A stretch of 64,000 nucleotides of DNA, from positions 220,630 to 284,629 of the forward strand of contig JAKVBI010000001.1 in the NCBI GenBank assembly GCA_022447545.1, written 5' to 3'. The notes beneath the pieces are model-generated. The model made no database searches. It was given only the letters and a program-made list of their open reading frames with translations, and was not told the DNA's origin. Position 1 is the stretch's first letter, and each line of letters opens with the position of its first letter. This DNA is from Myxococcota bacterium. Its GTDB lineage: Bacteria; Myxococcota_A; UBA9160; SMWR01. Below, in pieces: positions 51,387-60,102 of the stretch. A program made the position numbers and the translations under genes.

Positions 51387-54300
51387 GTGACAGTGAAAAC
51401 CACGATCCGATTCGACGTCTCGCCATCGTAAACCGTGGCGAAGCGGCCATGCGCTGCGTTCGGGGCATCAAGTCGCTGCGCGCCCTTGAGGGTTGTGACC
51501 TCAGCGCGGTAGTCCTCTACACCCAGGCCGACCGCGAAGCCCCCTTCGTCCGCCACGCAGACCGCGCGGAATTGATTCAATCGGAGCAAGGAGATCGCGC
51601 AGCTTTTCTGGACCACGACCTCCTGATCGAAGCGCTGACCCGGACAGACGCCGATGCCGTGTGGCCCGGCTGGGGCTTCGTAGCCGAGAATCCCGACTTC
51701 GTAGATCGACTGGAAACACTCGGAATCCGTTTCCTGGGACCCTCGGCGGAAGCCATGCGGTTCCTGGGTGACAAGATCTCATCCAAGAAAATCGCCGAAG
51801 CGGCGGGGATCCCGGTCACCCCCTGGAGCGGAGAAAGCGTCTCTGACGAGTCCGAAGCTCAACGCGTTGCGGACTCCATCGGATATCCGGTGGTGGTCAA
51901 GGCTTCGGCGGGAGGTGGAGGACGCGGCATCCGCATGGTGGACGAGCCCGATCAGATCACAGAGGCCTTCCGCTCTGCCAGCAATGAAGCCGAATCCGCG
52001 TTTGGCGATTCGCGCCTTTTCATCGAAAAGAAAGTCAGCGGTGGGCGACACATCGAGGTCCAGATCGTCGCGGACCTCCACGGAAACACCATTGCACTGG
52101 GATGTCGCGATTGTTCTGTCCAGCGTCGGCACCAGAAGGTAATCGAAGAAGCGCCGCCGCCCGGTCTGTCGGCAGATCTTCAATCCAAGCTTTGCGACGC
52201 CGCGGTGCAAATCGCCAAAGAGGTCGGGTACTCGAACGTCGGAACCGTCGAGTTCCTCGTTCGCAGTAATGACTTCTATTTCCTCGAAATGAATCCCCGC
52301 CTCCAGGTCGAACACGGCATCACCGAGGCGATTACCGGCGCCGACCTCGTGCATCTGCAAATTCGCGTAGCCCGCGGAGAATCGCTTGAAGGCCTCCAGT
52401 TCCATGAGCGTGGAGTCGCAATTGAGGGACGAGTCTGTGCCGAGGACCCCGACGCAGGATACCTGCCTTCTCCTGGCCGAATTGCTCGCTTCGAACCCGC
52501 CCTGGATCCGCGCGTCAGAATCGACAGCGGAGTCACCACCGGAAGCACCATCCCTTCGGCATTCGATTCCCTGATCGCCAAGGTGATCTCCACAGGGCCA
52601 AATCGAGAGGAGGCCCGCGCGCGCCTTTCTTGCGCTCTGAGAGACTTCGACTTGATCATCGAAGGAGGCGCCACCAACAAGGGCTTCCTGCTGGACATCC
52701 TCGAATCCGATGACTTTCGGACGGGAGGCGTAGATACCACCTGGTTGGACCGCTTCGATTCGGAGCGCACCTCGGGCCAGATACTGGGGCTCGAAGCGCT
52801 GATTGCAGCTTCGATTCTCACGTACCAAACCACGAGGCACTCTGCACGCCTGAACTTCTACGCAGACACCGCGAACATCTCTGCATCGAGTGTTCCGACG
52901 TCACGCGGCCAGGTCATCGACCTCACCTACGGAGCCGAGCAGTACCAACTCCAGGTCTTCGCCGTGGGAGCCTGGCGCTACCGCGTCCATCTCGATGACC
53001 GTGTGGCCGGAGTCACCCTGCGAGAAGAGGGGCAGAACGCCGCCAGACTCATGATCGAGGGACGTAGCCTGCGAATCCTTCACGACGTCACGGACGTCGG
53101 ACTCCGCATCGAAGTCGAAGGGCACCCTCACCGGTTCGGCCTGCAGACTATCGGCCAGGTACGCGCCAGCACACCTGCCATGGTGGTCACCGTGCACGTG
53201 AAAGCAGGAGATTCAGTCGAGGCAGGGCAAACCCTTGGCGTGCTCGAAGCCATGAAGATGGAGATCGGCTTCGACTCTCCCATCGCTGGTGTGGTCAAGG
53301 AAGTGCGCGCCCTCAAGGGCCAGCAGGTCGCTGCAGGCGATGTGCTCGTCGTCATCGACCCGGGCAACGACGACGTGTCGGCCGCCGCCAAGGCGAATCG
53401 ACTCATGCTGCCGGACCTCGCAGACCCGCTGCAGCCGCTCTTCACCGTCGGAGCGAACGGAAAGCTCGGAGCACCGGACCTGGTCAATGCGGACCACGCA
53501 AATCCCGAGGTGCGTCGCAATGCTCTCGACGCAGTTCGTGAGGAAGTCCGCCGCGTACTCCTCGGATACGACGCGAATCCAGAGCGAGCTGAACAGCTGG
53601 CCGCCTTCCTCGATGCGCCGGTCGAAGAAGGTCTATCCGAAGAGTTCTTGTGGGAACTGGCCGAGATCCGTAACGAAATCGTCCTGTTCGCCAACCTCGA
53701 ACAACTCTTCATTCGCGCACCTCGCGCATCGATATCCGGTGAGTTGGGCCCTTCCAACGACGCGAGGCTGCGAATGTTCGTGCGGCGACTGCGCGCCGGT
53801 GGCGCGGGTCTACCCGAAGAGTTCCTGGGTCTCGTACGGACGGCCCTTACCTATTATGGAATCGATTCTCTGAACCACGACGACGCCCTGGAGCGGGCGG
53901 TCATGCGTCTTCTGGCCTCTCAGGCCTCCTCGTTGCGCGGCCGACTGATGCTGGCGGTCTTGGGGAGAGTGAGCCGATTGGCCAGATCGGGAATCCACCT
54001 GGGAGACGACCGAGGGGTCGAAGAAGCCCTGCAACGAATCGTTGGCATGCGAGGCCTCGTGAGCCATGCGGTGGCAGATGCCGCCATCGATGCCAGCTAT
54101 TTGATCTTTGAACTTCCTCGCATCGAACACATGGCGGGGCGGACCGACAAGCAGTTCGAAAATTGGCTGCACTCGGCAGCTACCGAGCCAGAAGCGCCCC
54201 CGGAGGAGATTCTCCAGCACCTGGCGGAAGCCCCCATCAACCTGCTGAACCGGGTAAGTCGTTGGCTGACCGATGACGACCCGGCTCGGCGTGCCATCGC

Positions 54301-57025
54301 CGTGGCCGCGCACCTGCGCCGCCTGTACTCACCCTCGGTCCCAGCGCGACACGTGTCGAGCCTCTCAGCCGAAAGCCCGTTCGAACGCATCGAACTAGCC
54401 GACGGCCGCGTGGTGCTCGCCAGCGCACTCTCGCCTGTCGAACTCACCACGAATCTGAACTGGCTCGAAGACGCCCTCAACGACTCCATCCAACCGACGA
54501 TGGGTGCACTCGAAGTCTTCGTACCCGTGGATGCGGAATACGACGTGAATACCTGCTTGGATTCACTTCGCAGCCCGCTCGAGGAGCAACTCGCAAACGT
54601 TCGGATCACCATCAACTTCATTACACCAGACGGCTCTGGAGAGCACCGAACCTTCGTTCCCTCCACGCGTGGCCTCGTCGAAGACACTCATTTTCACGGA
54701 ATCCACCCGGAAACCGCTCAGCGAATCGACCTCGAGCGCCTGCGCAACTTCGAGTTGGAACGAATCCCGGCGAGCGACGGGATCTACTGCTTCTTCGGGA
54801 CGAGCCACGAAATTCCATCAGACGAGCGTGCTTTCGTGCTGGCAGACGTTCGCGGCCGATCGCCCGAACTGGGAAACGATGCCGATCTGTACCTCCCAGC
54901 CTTCGAGCACGCCTTCTACGAGGCCACGCGCTCGCTTCGCGCGATCCTGAGCACACGCGATGCCAAGCGACGACTCCACTGGAATCGGATCGTCGTGTTC
55001 GTCGCAGCGGAAATCTTGTTGCGAGACGAAGTTGCGGAACTCCTAGCCCGACGACTTGCTCCCGCGACTCGCAATCTCGGAATCGAGAAAATTGTGGCTC
55101 GCCTGCGGCTTCTCGACCGTGAGAATCCCACCGCGCCTGCCGTGCCGTCGGAGATCATCATCTCCGATATCACCGGATCGAACATGGAAATGATGATTCG
55201 ATCTCCTCATACCGACCCTCTCGAGCCCCGTAGCGACTACGAGCGCAAGATCGTTGAAGCACGACGGCGAAGGCTCGTATACCCCTACGAGATCATCCGA
55301 ATGCTCACGGGAAGAAATCGAGGGCAACCGACGAGTGCAGGAGAAATCACCAACTCCGTGGGCCAGCAAACCCGAGTCGGGGTGTTCGACGAGTACGACC
55401 TCGATACCTGGGCAAAGCACCCCATCGCGCGGAATGTATCCGGGCGACCGTATGGTTTGAACTCGAGCGCCGTGGTGTTCGGAATCATTTCGACTCCAAC
55501 CGACAAACACCCGGAGGGCATGCGCCGAGTGATCATTCTGTCGGATCCGAGCAAGGGGATGGGTTCCCTCGCAGCGCCCGAATGCGATCGTATCGTCGCC
55601 GCTCTCGAATTAGCCGAGAAGCAATCACTCCCCGTCGAGTGGATCCCCGTTTCGAGCGGTGCTCGCATTGCCATGGAGAGCGGCACCGAAAATCTCGATG
55701 CTACTGCGCGTGTCGTAAAGAGCATCGTCCAGTTCACTCAGAACGGCGGCATCATCCACGTCATCGTCCATGGTGTGAACGTCGGCGCTCAAAGCTACTT
55801 CGACTCCTTGGCCACCATGCTGATGCACTGCCGTGGCGCGCTGATCATGACCCCTCGAGCTTCCATGGTGCTGACGGGGCGTGCAGCGCTCGAGGCCTCG
55901 GGCGCAGTCTCTGCCGAGGATGAGGAAGCGATCGGCGGATTCGAGCGCATCATGGGGCCCAATGGTGAAGCGCAGTACTTCGCCAATGACCTGACAGACG
56001 CCTACCGCATCCTGTACGAGCACTACCGACACACCTACGTATCCCCGGGTGAGAACCGCCCGCGATCGTCTGAAAGCTCCGACCCCCGTACCCGATCCAT
56101 CTCGGACTCTCTTCTGGAGGACGGTGAAACAGGCTTTCGGACCGTGGGAGAAATCTTCAGCCACGAATCCAACCCCGGGCGGAAGCGTCCCTTCCCCATG
56201 CGGTCGGTCATGACAGCAGTCATCGATCAAGACAGCGAACATCTCGAACGCTGGAGGTCGATGACTGGAGCGGAGACCTCCATCGTCTGGGATGCCCACA
56301 TCGGTGGCTACCCCGTCAGCTTGATCGGAATTGAGAGTCAAAACGTCGCGAGAGAGGGCTACCGCTCTCTCGATGGTCCCGAAAGCTGGACAGGTGGGAC
56401 GCTATTCCCGCTTTCTTCCAAAAAGACGGCTCGGGCCATCAACGCAGCGTCGAGCAACCGACCTGTGGTCGTTCTGGCCAATCTCTCGGGGTTCGACGGC
56501 TCTCCTGAATCCATGAGAAAACTACAGCTGGAATACGGTGCTGAAATTGCCCGCGCGGTGGTGAACTTCCAAGGTCCGATCATCTTCCTTGTGGTCTCGC
56601 GCTATCACGGAGGGGCCTATGTGGTTTTCTCCCAGGAGTTGAACCCCCAGCTCAAGGCTTCAGCGCTGACGGGTTCCTACGCTTCGGTGATCGGTGGAGG
56701 ACCCGCGGCTGCCGTCGTGTTCGCGCGCGAGGTCCGTGCACGCGCATCGACCGACCCCCGCGTCGTAGCTTGCGAAAAAGCCATCCGGGCCAACCCGAGC
56801 CCAGCCGCACGCGTCGACTACGACGCCGCTCTCACCGAAGCATCTCTCGAAGTCCAAGCCGAACTCGCCAACCAGTTTGATACGATCCACAGCGTCGAAC
56901 GCGCGCGGCGGGTCGGCTCACTCTCCGAAATCATCGCACCCAGTGAGATGCGAACCTTCCTGATCTCCCAGATCGAAGAAGGGCTCGCCCTGCAGTCAAC
57001 CAACGGCGCCCCAGTCGTCGACTAG
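51383..57025 (+). CDS. Eukaryotic-type single-chain acetyl-CoA carboxylase
   Basis: Multidomain biotin-dependent carboxylase of 1880 residues that would make malonyl-CoA from acetyl-CoA, ATP and bicarbonate. In order: biotin carboxylase (about 1-480; ATP-grasp GGGGRGIR near 177 and EMNPRLQVEH near 304), biotinyl carrier with K625 in LEAMKMEIG, a central domain (about 670-1260; VEDTHFHGIHPETAQRIDL, NFELERIPAS, PSDERAFVLADVRG), and carboxyltransferase (about 1270-1880; RRRRLVYPYEIIRML, VLANLSGFDGSPESM, ASVIGGGPAAAVVFAREV). The central block is the part that marks eukaryotic ACCs; bacterial ACC is normally four separate subunits. GTG 51383 overlaps the PPTase stop. The TAG stop overlaps that of the convergent P450. 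Confidence 0.93.
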   Translation: MSDSENHDPIRRLAIVNRGEAAMRCVRGIKSLRALEGCDLSAVVLYTQADREAPFVRHADRAELIQSEQGDRAAFLDHDLLIEALTRTDADAVWPGWGFVAENPDFVDRLETLGIRFLGPSAEAMRFLGDKISSKKIAEAAGIPVTPWSGESVSDESEAQRVADSIGYPVVVKASAGGGGRGIRMVDEPDQITEAFRSASNEAESAFGDSRLFIEKKVSGGRHIEVQIVADLHGNTIALGCRDCSVQRRHQKVIEEAPPPGLSADLQSKLCDAAVQIAKEVGYSNVGTVEFLVRSNDFYFLEMNPRLQVEHGITEAITGADLVHLQIRVARGESLEGLQFHERGVAIEGRVCAEDPDAGYLPSPGRIARFEPALDPRVRIDSGVTTGSTIPSAFDSLIAKVISTGPNREEARARLSCALRDFDLIIEGGATNKGFLLDILESDDFRTGGVDTTWLDRFDSERTSGQILGLEALIAASILTYQTTRHSARLNFYADTANISASSVPTSRGQVIDLTYGAEQYQLQVFAVGAWRYRVHLDDRVAGVTLREEGQNAARLMIEGRSLRILHDVTDVGLRIEVEGHPHRFGLQTIGQVRASTPAMVVTVHVKAGDSVEAGQTLGVLEAMKMEIGFDSPIAGVVKEVRALKGQQVAAGDVLVVIDPGNDDVSAAAKANRLMLPDLADPLQPLFTVGANGKLGAPDLVNADHANPEVRRNALDAVREEVRRVLLGYDANPERAEQLAAFLDAPVEEGLSEEFLWELAEIRNEIVLFANLEQLFIRAPRASISGELGPSNDARLRMFVRRLRAGGAGLPEEFLGLVRTALTYYGIDSLNHDDALERAVMRLLASQASSLRGRLMLAVLGRVSRLARSGIHLGDDRGVEEALQRIVGMRGLVSHAVADAAIDASYLIFELPRIEHMAGRTDKQFENWLHSAATEPEAPPEEILQHLAEAPINLLNRVSRWLTDDDPARRAIAVAAHLRRLYSPSVPARHVSSLSAESPFERIELADGRVVLASALSPVELTTNLNWLEDALNDSIQPTMGALEVFVPVDAEYDVNTCLDSLRSPLEEQLANVRITINFITPDGSGEHRTFVPSTRGLVEDTHFHGIHPETAQRIDLERLRNFELERIPASDGIYCFFGTSHEIPSDERAFVLADVRGRSPELGNDADLYLPAFEHAFYEATRSLRAILSTRDAKRRLHWNRIVVFVAAEILLRDEVAELLARRLAPATRNLGIEKIVARLRLLDRENPTAPAVPSEIIISDITGSNMEMMIRSPHTDPLEPRSDYERKIVEARRRRLVYPYEIIRMLTGRNRGQPTSAGEITNSVGQQTRVGVFDEYDLDTWAKHPIARNVSGRPYGLNSSAVVFGIISTPTDKHPEGMRRVIILSDPSKGMGSLAAPECDRIVAALELAEKQSLPVEWIPVSSGARIAMESGTENLDATARVVKSIVQFTQNGGIIHVIVHGVNVGAQSYFDSLATMLMHCRGALIMTPRASMVLTGRAALEASGAVSAEDEEAIGGFERIMGPNGEAQYFANDLTDAYRILYEHYRHTYVSPGENRPRSSESSDPRTRSISDSLLEDGETGFRTVGEIFSHESNPGRKRPFPMRSVMTAVIDQDSEHLERWRSMTGAETSIVWDAHIGGYPVSLIGIESQNVAREGYRSLDGPESWTGGTLFPLSSKKTARAINAASSNRPVVVLANLSGFDGSPESMRKLQLEYGAEIARAVVNFQGPIIFLVVSRYHGGAYVVFSQELNPQLKASALTGSYASVIGGGPAAAVVFAREVRARASTDPRVVACEKAIRANPSPAARVDYDAALTEASLEVQAELANQFDTIHSVERARRVGSLSEIIAPSEMRTFLISQIEEGLALQSTNGAPVVD

Positions 57026-58200
57026 GTGGCCGCGGGGCGGAACCGGACCTGGAGCGAGTCGGGCCCGCGAAACGCGTAGCCCCGAATCCCAGGCGTCGGT
57101 GCAGCGGGGTCGAGTTCGAGGTCGGGCAGTCGATCGAGAATCGCGTTGATTCCAATCTCCAACTCCATTCGGGCGAGGTGCATTCCGAGGCAGAGATGGC
57201 GCCCCCAGCCAAAAGCAAGGTGGGATTTATCAGCGCGATCGATGTCCCATTCTTCGGGGCGATCGTGACGCGCCTCGTCTCGATTGGCCGATCCCGTAAG
57301 CAGCATCACCGGTGCCCCCTTCGACATCTCGACTCCACCCAAAGATGTCTCCCGCGTCAAAACGCGGCTGACCATGGTGACAGAGGTTTCCCAACGAAGC
57401 GTCTCCTCAATGGCTTCGGGAACGAGTTCACGCTCGGCAACCACGCGTTGCAACACACTGGGCTTCGAAAGCAATGCAAACAAGCAGCTCCCCATGACTC
57501 TAAAAGTCGTCTCCGCACCGGCTGGCATCAGCAAGCGCAGGAAACCGTAGATGTGCTCGTCGTCGAGGCGTCGGCCATCGATCTCGGCATGGACAATGTC
57601 ACTGATCAGATCATCCCGGGGTTCGAGTCGGCGGTCCTCGACGATCGGCGTCAGGTATTCGCGCATGGCTCGGGACGCCGCGACCCCCTTCTCTGGATCG
57701 AGGGGACCCGTGTTGATCTGTTCGGCCCACTCATGAAAGGTTGCGTGATCTTCGAGTGGAACTCCCATGATTCCAGCGATGATCTGAACGGGATATTGCC
57801 GGGTTACATCAGCAACGAGATCTGCGCGCCCCTCACAAGCAATTGCATCGAGCAAATTGTGAATCGTCGGCTCGATGAGCTCTGTCTTCCAGTGTTCGAG
57901 TCGAGAGGCGCGAAAGGCCGTGGAGACCAGATTTCTATAGCGGGTGTGCTCGTCCCCGTTCTTGGCCAGCAAAACCTGTCCCATATAGGGGCCCATGGTC
58001 TCGAGATTGATGCTCGAAGAGAAAGTCTCGCTATCTCGCAGAGCAGCTTCGACGTTTTCGAAACTCGATACCTGATAACTCGTGCGGCCAAAGAACTCGA
58101 GCTCCGAAACCGATGCCTCAGCACGTGCTGAGGCCCAATCCGGGTAGGGATCCTCTACTACGAATTGCGGATGCGGGGAATCCGAGTCGACATCAGCCAT
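57022..58200 (-). CDS. Cytochrome P450
   Basis: Soluble bacterial P450 of 392 residues. I-helix oxygen-binding AGAETT (LMPAGAETTFRVMG), the ExxR pair in EAIEETLRWE and the heme-ligand loop FGWGRHLCLGMHLA are complete. It needs separate redox partners, not seen here. GGGAG upstream of ATG 58200 fits; the open frame reaches 58224. It is tail to tail with the fatty-acid operon, sharing the stop-codon palindrome CTAG. It could oxidise that operon's product, but the opposite strand means it is separately transcribed. Confidence 0.93.
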   Translation of the reverse strand: MADVDSDSPHPQFVVEDPYPDWASARAEASVSELEFFGRTSYQVSSFENVEAALRDSETFSSSINLETMGPYMGQVLLAKNGDEHTRYRNLVSTAFRASRLEHWKTELIEPTIHNLLDAIACEGRADLVADVTRQYPVQIIAGIMGVPLEDHATFHEWAEQINTGPLDPEKGVAASRAMREYLTPIVEDRRLEPRDDLISDIVHAEIDGRRLDDEHIYGFLRLLMPAGAETTFRVMGSCLFALLSKPSVLQRVVAERELVPEAIEETLRWETSVTMVSRVLTRETSLGGVEMSKGAPVMLLTGSANRDEARHDRPEEWDIDRADKSHLAFGWGRHLCLGMHLARMELEIGINAILDRLPDLELDPAAPTPGIRGYAFRGPDSLQVRFRPAAT

Positions 58201-58473
58201 AGTTCTTTCGCTCCCTATCACCACTCACCAAACTCGGCAGGCGCGGACGCAATCACGCCGGGTTTACAAAACGCACCCGATGGGCCGTCTCCAAGCCGGA
58301 GGGGGATTCTCTGGTGCCAAGCCATATCACATCTGCAGTGACAGCTGGGGATTCAAATGGCTCCACACCCTCCGTGATTCCACAACTGTTTCTGGGAGAC
58401 CTTCGACCTACCGCATTGCGCCGTCCGTTGTTCGGGTCCATCTTCTGGGTGTGGCGGGGGGTAACGCGGTCCC

Positions 58474-59112
58474 ATGATCACCGTCACAATGGCGACGGTG
58501 GTCAAATGCGATCGATCTCGCGCGTGGGAAGCCCTCACGCGGCCATCCGAGATCGTTCTGTGGAACGAACGACTGGTCGAAGCCCTCGACATCCCCATTG
58601 ACTATCCAGCATCTGGCCAGCATGTGCGTTGGCGGTATCGACTGGGCTTGATTCCAATCAGACTCGACGAGCACATCGTCGATGTCTGCGATGGGATATC
58701 CATCCGTTCGCAGTTGAAACTCGGGCCACTGCGCTGCTTGGCGACCCAAACACTCGCAAGGGGTACGAATCCAGAAACCACCCGCGTGGCGCTCAAAATC
58801 CAGGCCACCAACTCGGTCCCGGTCGTGGGTGGAGTTGCAAATCGTTTTGATGTTCGAACCGTGGTCAGTTCCTTCATCGACAATCGGCTGCGAGGACTCG
58901 AAAAGTGGCTGAATGGCACCGTCACCTCGCCCAACGCAGAATCAGGTCCTTCCCGAGTATCCTTCGAGCACACACCGTCGAACAAAGGGCACGAGACAAT
59001 CCATATCCAAAAGAATGTGAACCGGCCGCGCAAGACGGCTCCGTCCGAGCATGCCAACTTCCGTGGCGTCAAAAAACGGCCGACATCGCGCCGGGAGGAT
59101 GAGAACAGGTGA
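58474..59112 (+). CDS. SRPBCC (START-like) protein
   Basis: Protein of 212 residues whose first 150 match the polyketide-cyclase/SRPBCC ligand-binding fold: VVKCDRSRAWEALTRPSEI, LWNERLVEALDI, VRWRYRLGLIPIRLDE, and the C-terminal helix VVSSFIDNRLRGLEKWLN. The last 50 residues are basic and probably disordered (NRPRKTAPSEHANFRGVKKRP). Members bind lipids, sterols or aromatic substrates. ATG 58474 is preceded by TAACGC at six bases, a weaker version of the leaderless pattern. It overlaps the following gene by four bases. Confidence 0.75.
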   Translation: MITVTMATVVKCDRSRAWEALTRPSEIVLWNERLVEALDIPIDYPASGQHVRWRYRLGLIPIRLDEHIVDVCDGISIRSQLKLGPLRCLATQTLARGTNPETTRVALKIQATNSVPVVGGVANRFDVRTVVSSFIDNRLRGLEKWLNGTVTSPNAESGPSRVSFEHTPSNKGHETIHIQKNVNRPRKTAPSEHANFRGVKKRPTSRREDENR

Positions 59113-60092
59113 TCGTCATCGTGGGTGCCGGCTCGGTGGGTCTGGTCATGGGAGCGAGGCTGGCCGCGTCGGGTACTCCGATCCTCTTCTTGACTCGGAG
59201 CGAGGCGGATGCTCGCAGCATCGAGCGCGACGGTCTGGTCGTGGAAGAACTCCCGAGTGGAAAACTCACCGAAGCTCAGGCCCTGGCAACCTCGGACCCC
59301 GGACGCGCCTTGGAAGCCGCTGGCTCCGACCCAATCCTATTTTGTACACGAGCTTCGCAGCTTCCCATTGTGGCCCAGGAACTGGCCCAGGAACCAGCGG
59401 CTGCTAGCGCCGTGTGCTGGCAAAATGACGTCAGTAGCGAGCCGATCTTGGCGCAACACTTCGATCGGGTGGTCGGGGGCGTGGTGCGTCTGACCTCGAC
59501 GCGCACCTCACCGCGTTCAGCAGTGTCGGCTGGAACGGGTAGGCTCATCCTCGGCGACTACCCCAACGGCTTGGGTTCCCAGACAGAAGTGTTGGCGGAC
59601 AAGCTTCGGCGAGCCCACTACGACGTGGGCCTCTCCACTACGATCTCACAGGACAAGTGGTTGAAGTTGTGCATCAACCTCATGAGCACACCCAATGCAC
59701 TGATCGTCAGATCCGACCACACCACCCAGGCATTCGTGGACGTCAAGAAACAGCTGCTCGAGGAGGCTCGAACCGTCCTCGCGGCGGCAGGAATTGCTGC
59801 TTCTTCATGTGATGGCCGAGACCGCTCCCTCGACGAAGAAATCAGCTACCACCGAGAGTCCCTGGCGCGCGGCACCAGCACACGCAACATCCCAGTCTAC
59901 AACCAGGTGTGGTCGGCACTTACCCACGGCGGACCTGTCGAGGCCGATGGGTATCACCGCAGGATCATCGGTCTTGCGCAACAGCACGACATCCCCACCC
60001 CCACCAACCAACGGGTGCTGGATGTCCTTCTGGAAGCCATTCGAACCTCGTCCGGTCCTGAATCTTCCCGCGCCGTCGAGTTCCTCGACTAG
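59109..60092 (+). CDS. 2-dehydropantoate 2-reductase family protein
   Basis: Ketopantoate-reductase-fold (PanE/ApbA) protein of 327 residues. The Rossmann nucleotide site VIVGAGSVGLVMGARLAASG opens the protein; KLCINLMSTPNALI and SYHRESLARGTSTRNIP correspond to the C-terminal substrate-binding helices including the catalytic Lys region (DKWLKLCIN). Family members make pantoate for CoA, but many are other 2-ketoacid or opine-type reductases, and no pan genes are nearby. GTG 59109 overlaps the SRPBCC stop. The two probably form an operon convergent with the histidine kinase gene. Confidence 0.85.
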   Translation: MIVIVGAGSVGLVMGARLAASGTPILFLTRSEADARSIERDGLVVEELPSGKLTEAQALATSDPGRALEAAGSDPILFCTRASQLPIVAQELAQEPAAASAVCWQNDVSSEPILAQHFDRVVGGVVRLTSTRTSPRSAVSAGTGRLILGDYPNGLGSQTEVLADKLRRAHYDVGLSTTISQDKWLKLCINLMSTPNALIVRSDHTTQAFVDVKKQLLEEARTVLAAAGIAASSCDGRDRSLDEEISYHRESLARGTSTRNIPVYNQVWSALTHGGPVEADGYHRRIIGLAQQHDIPTPTNQRVLDVLLEAIRTSSGPESSRAVEFLD

Positions 60093-60102
60093 GGGGACCC
60101 AC

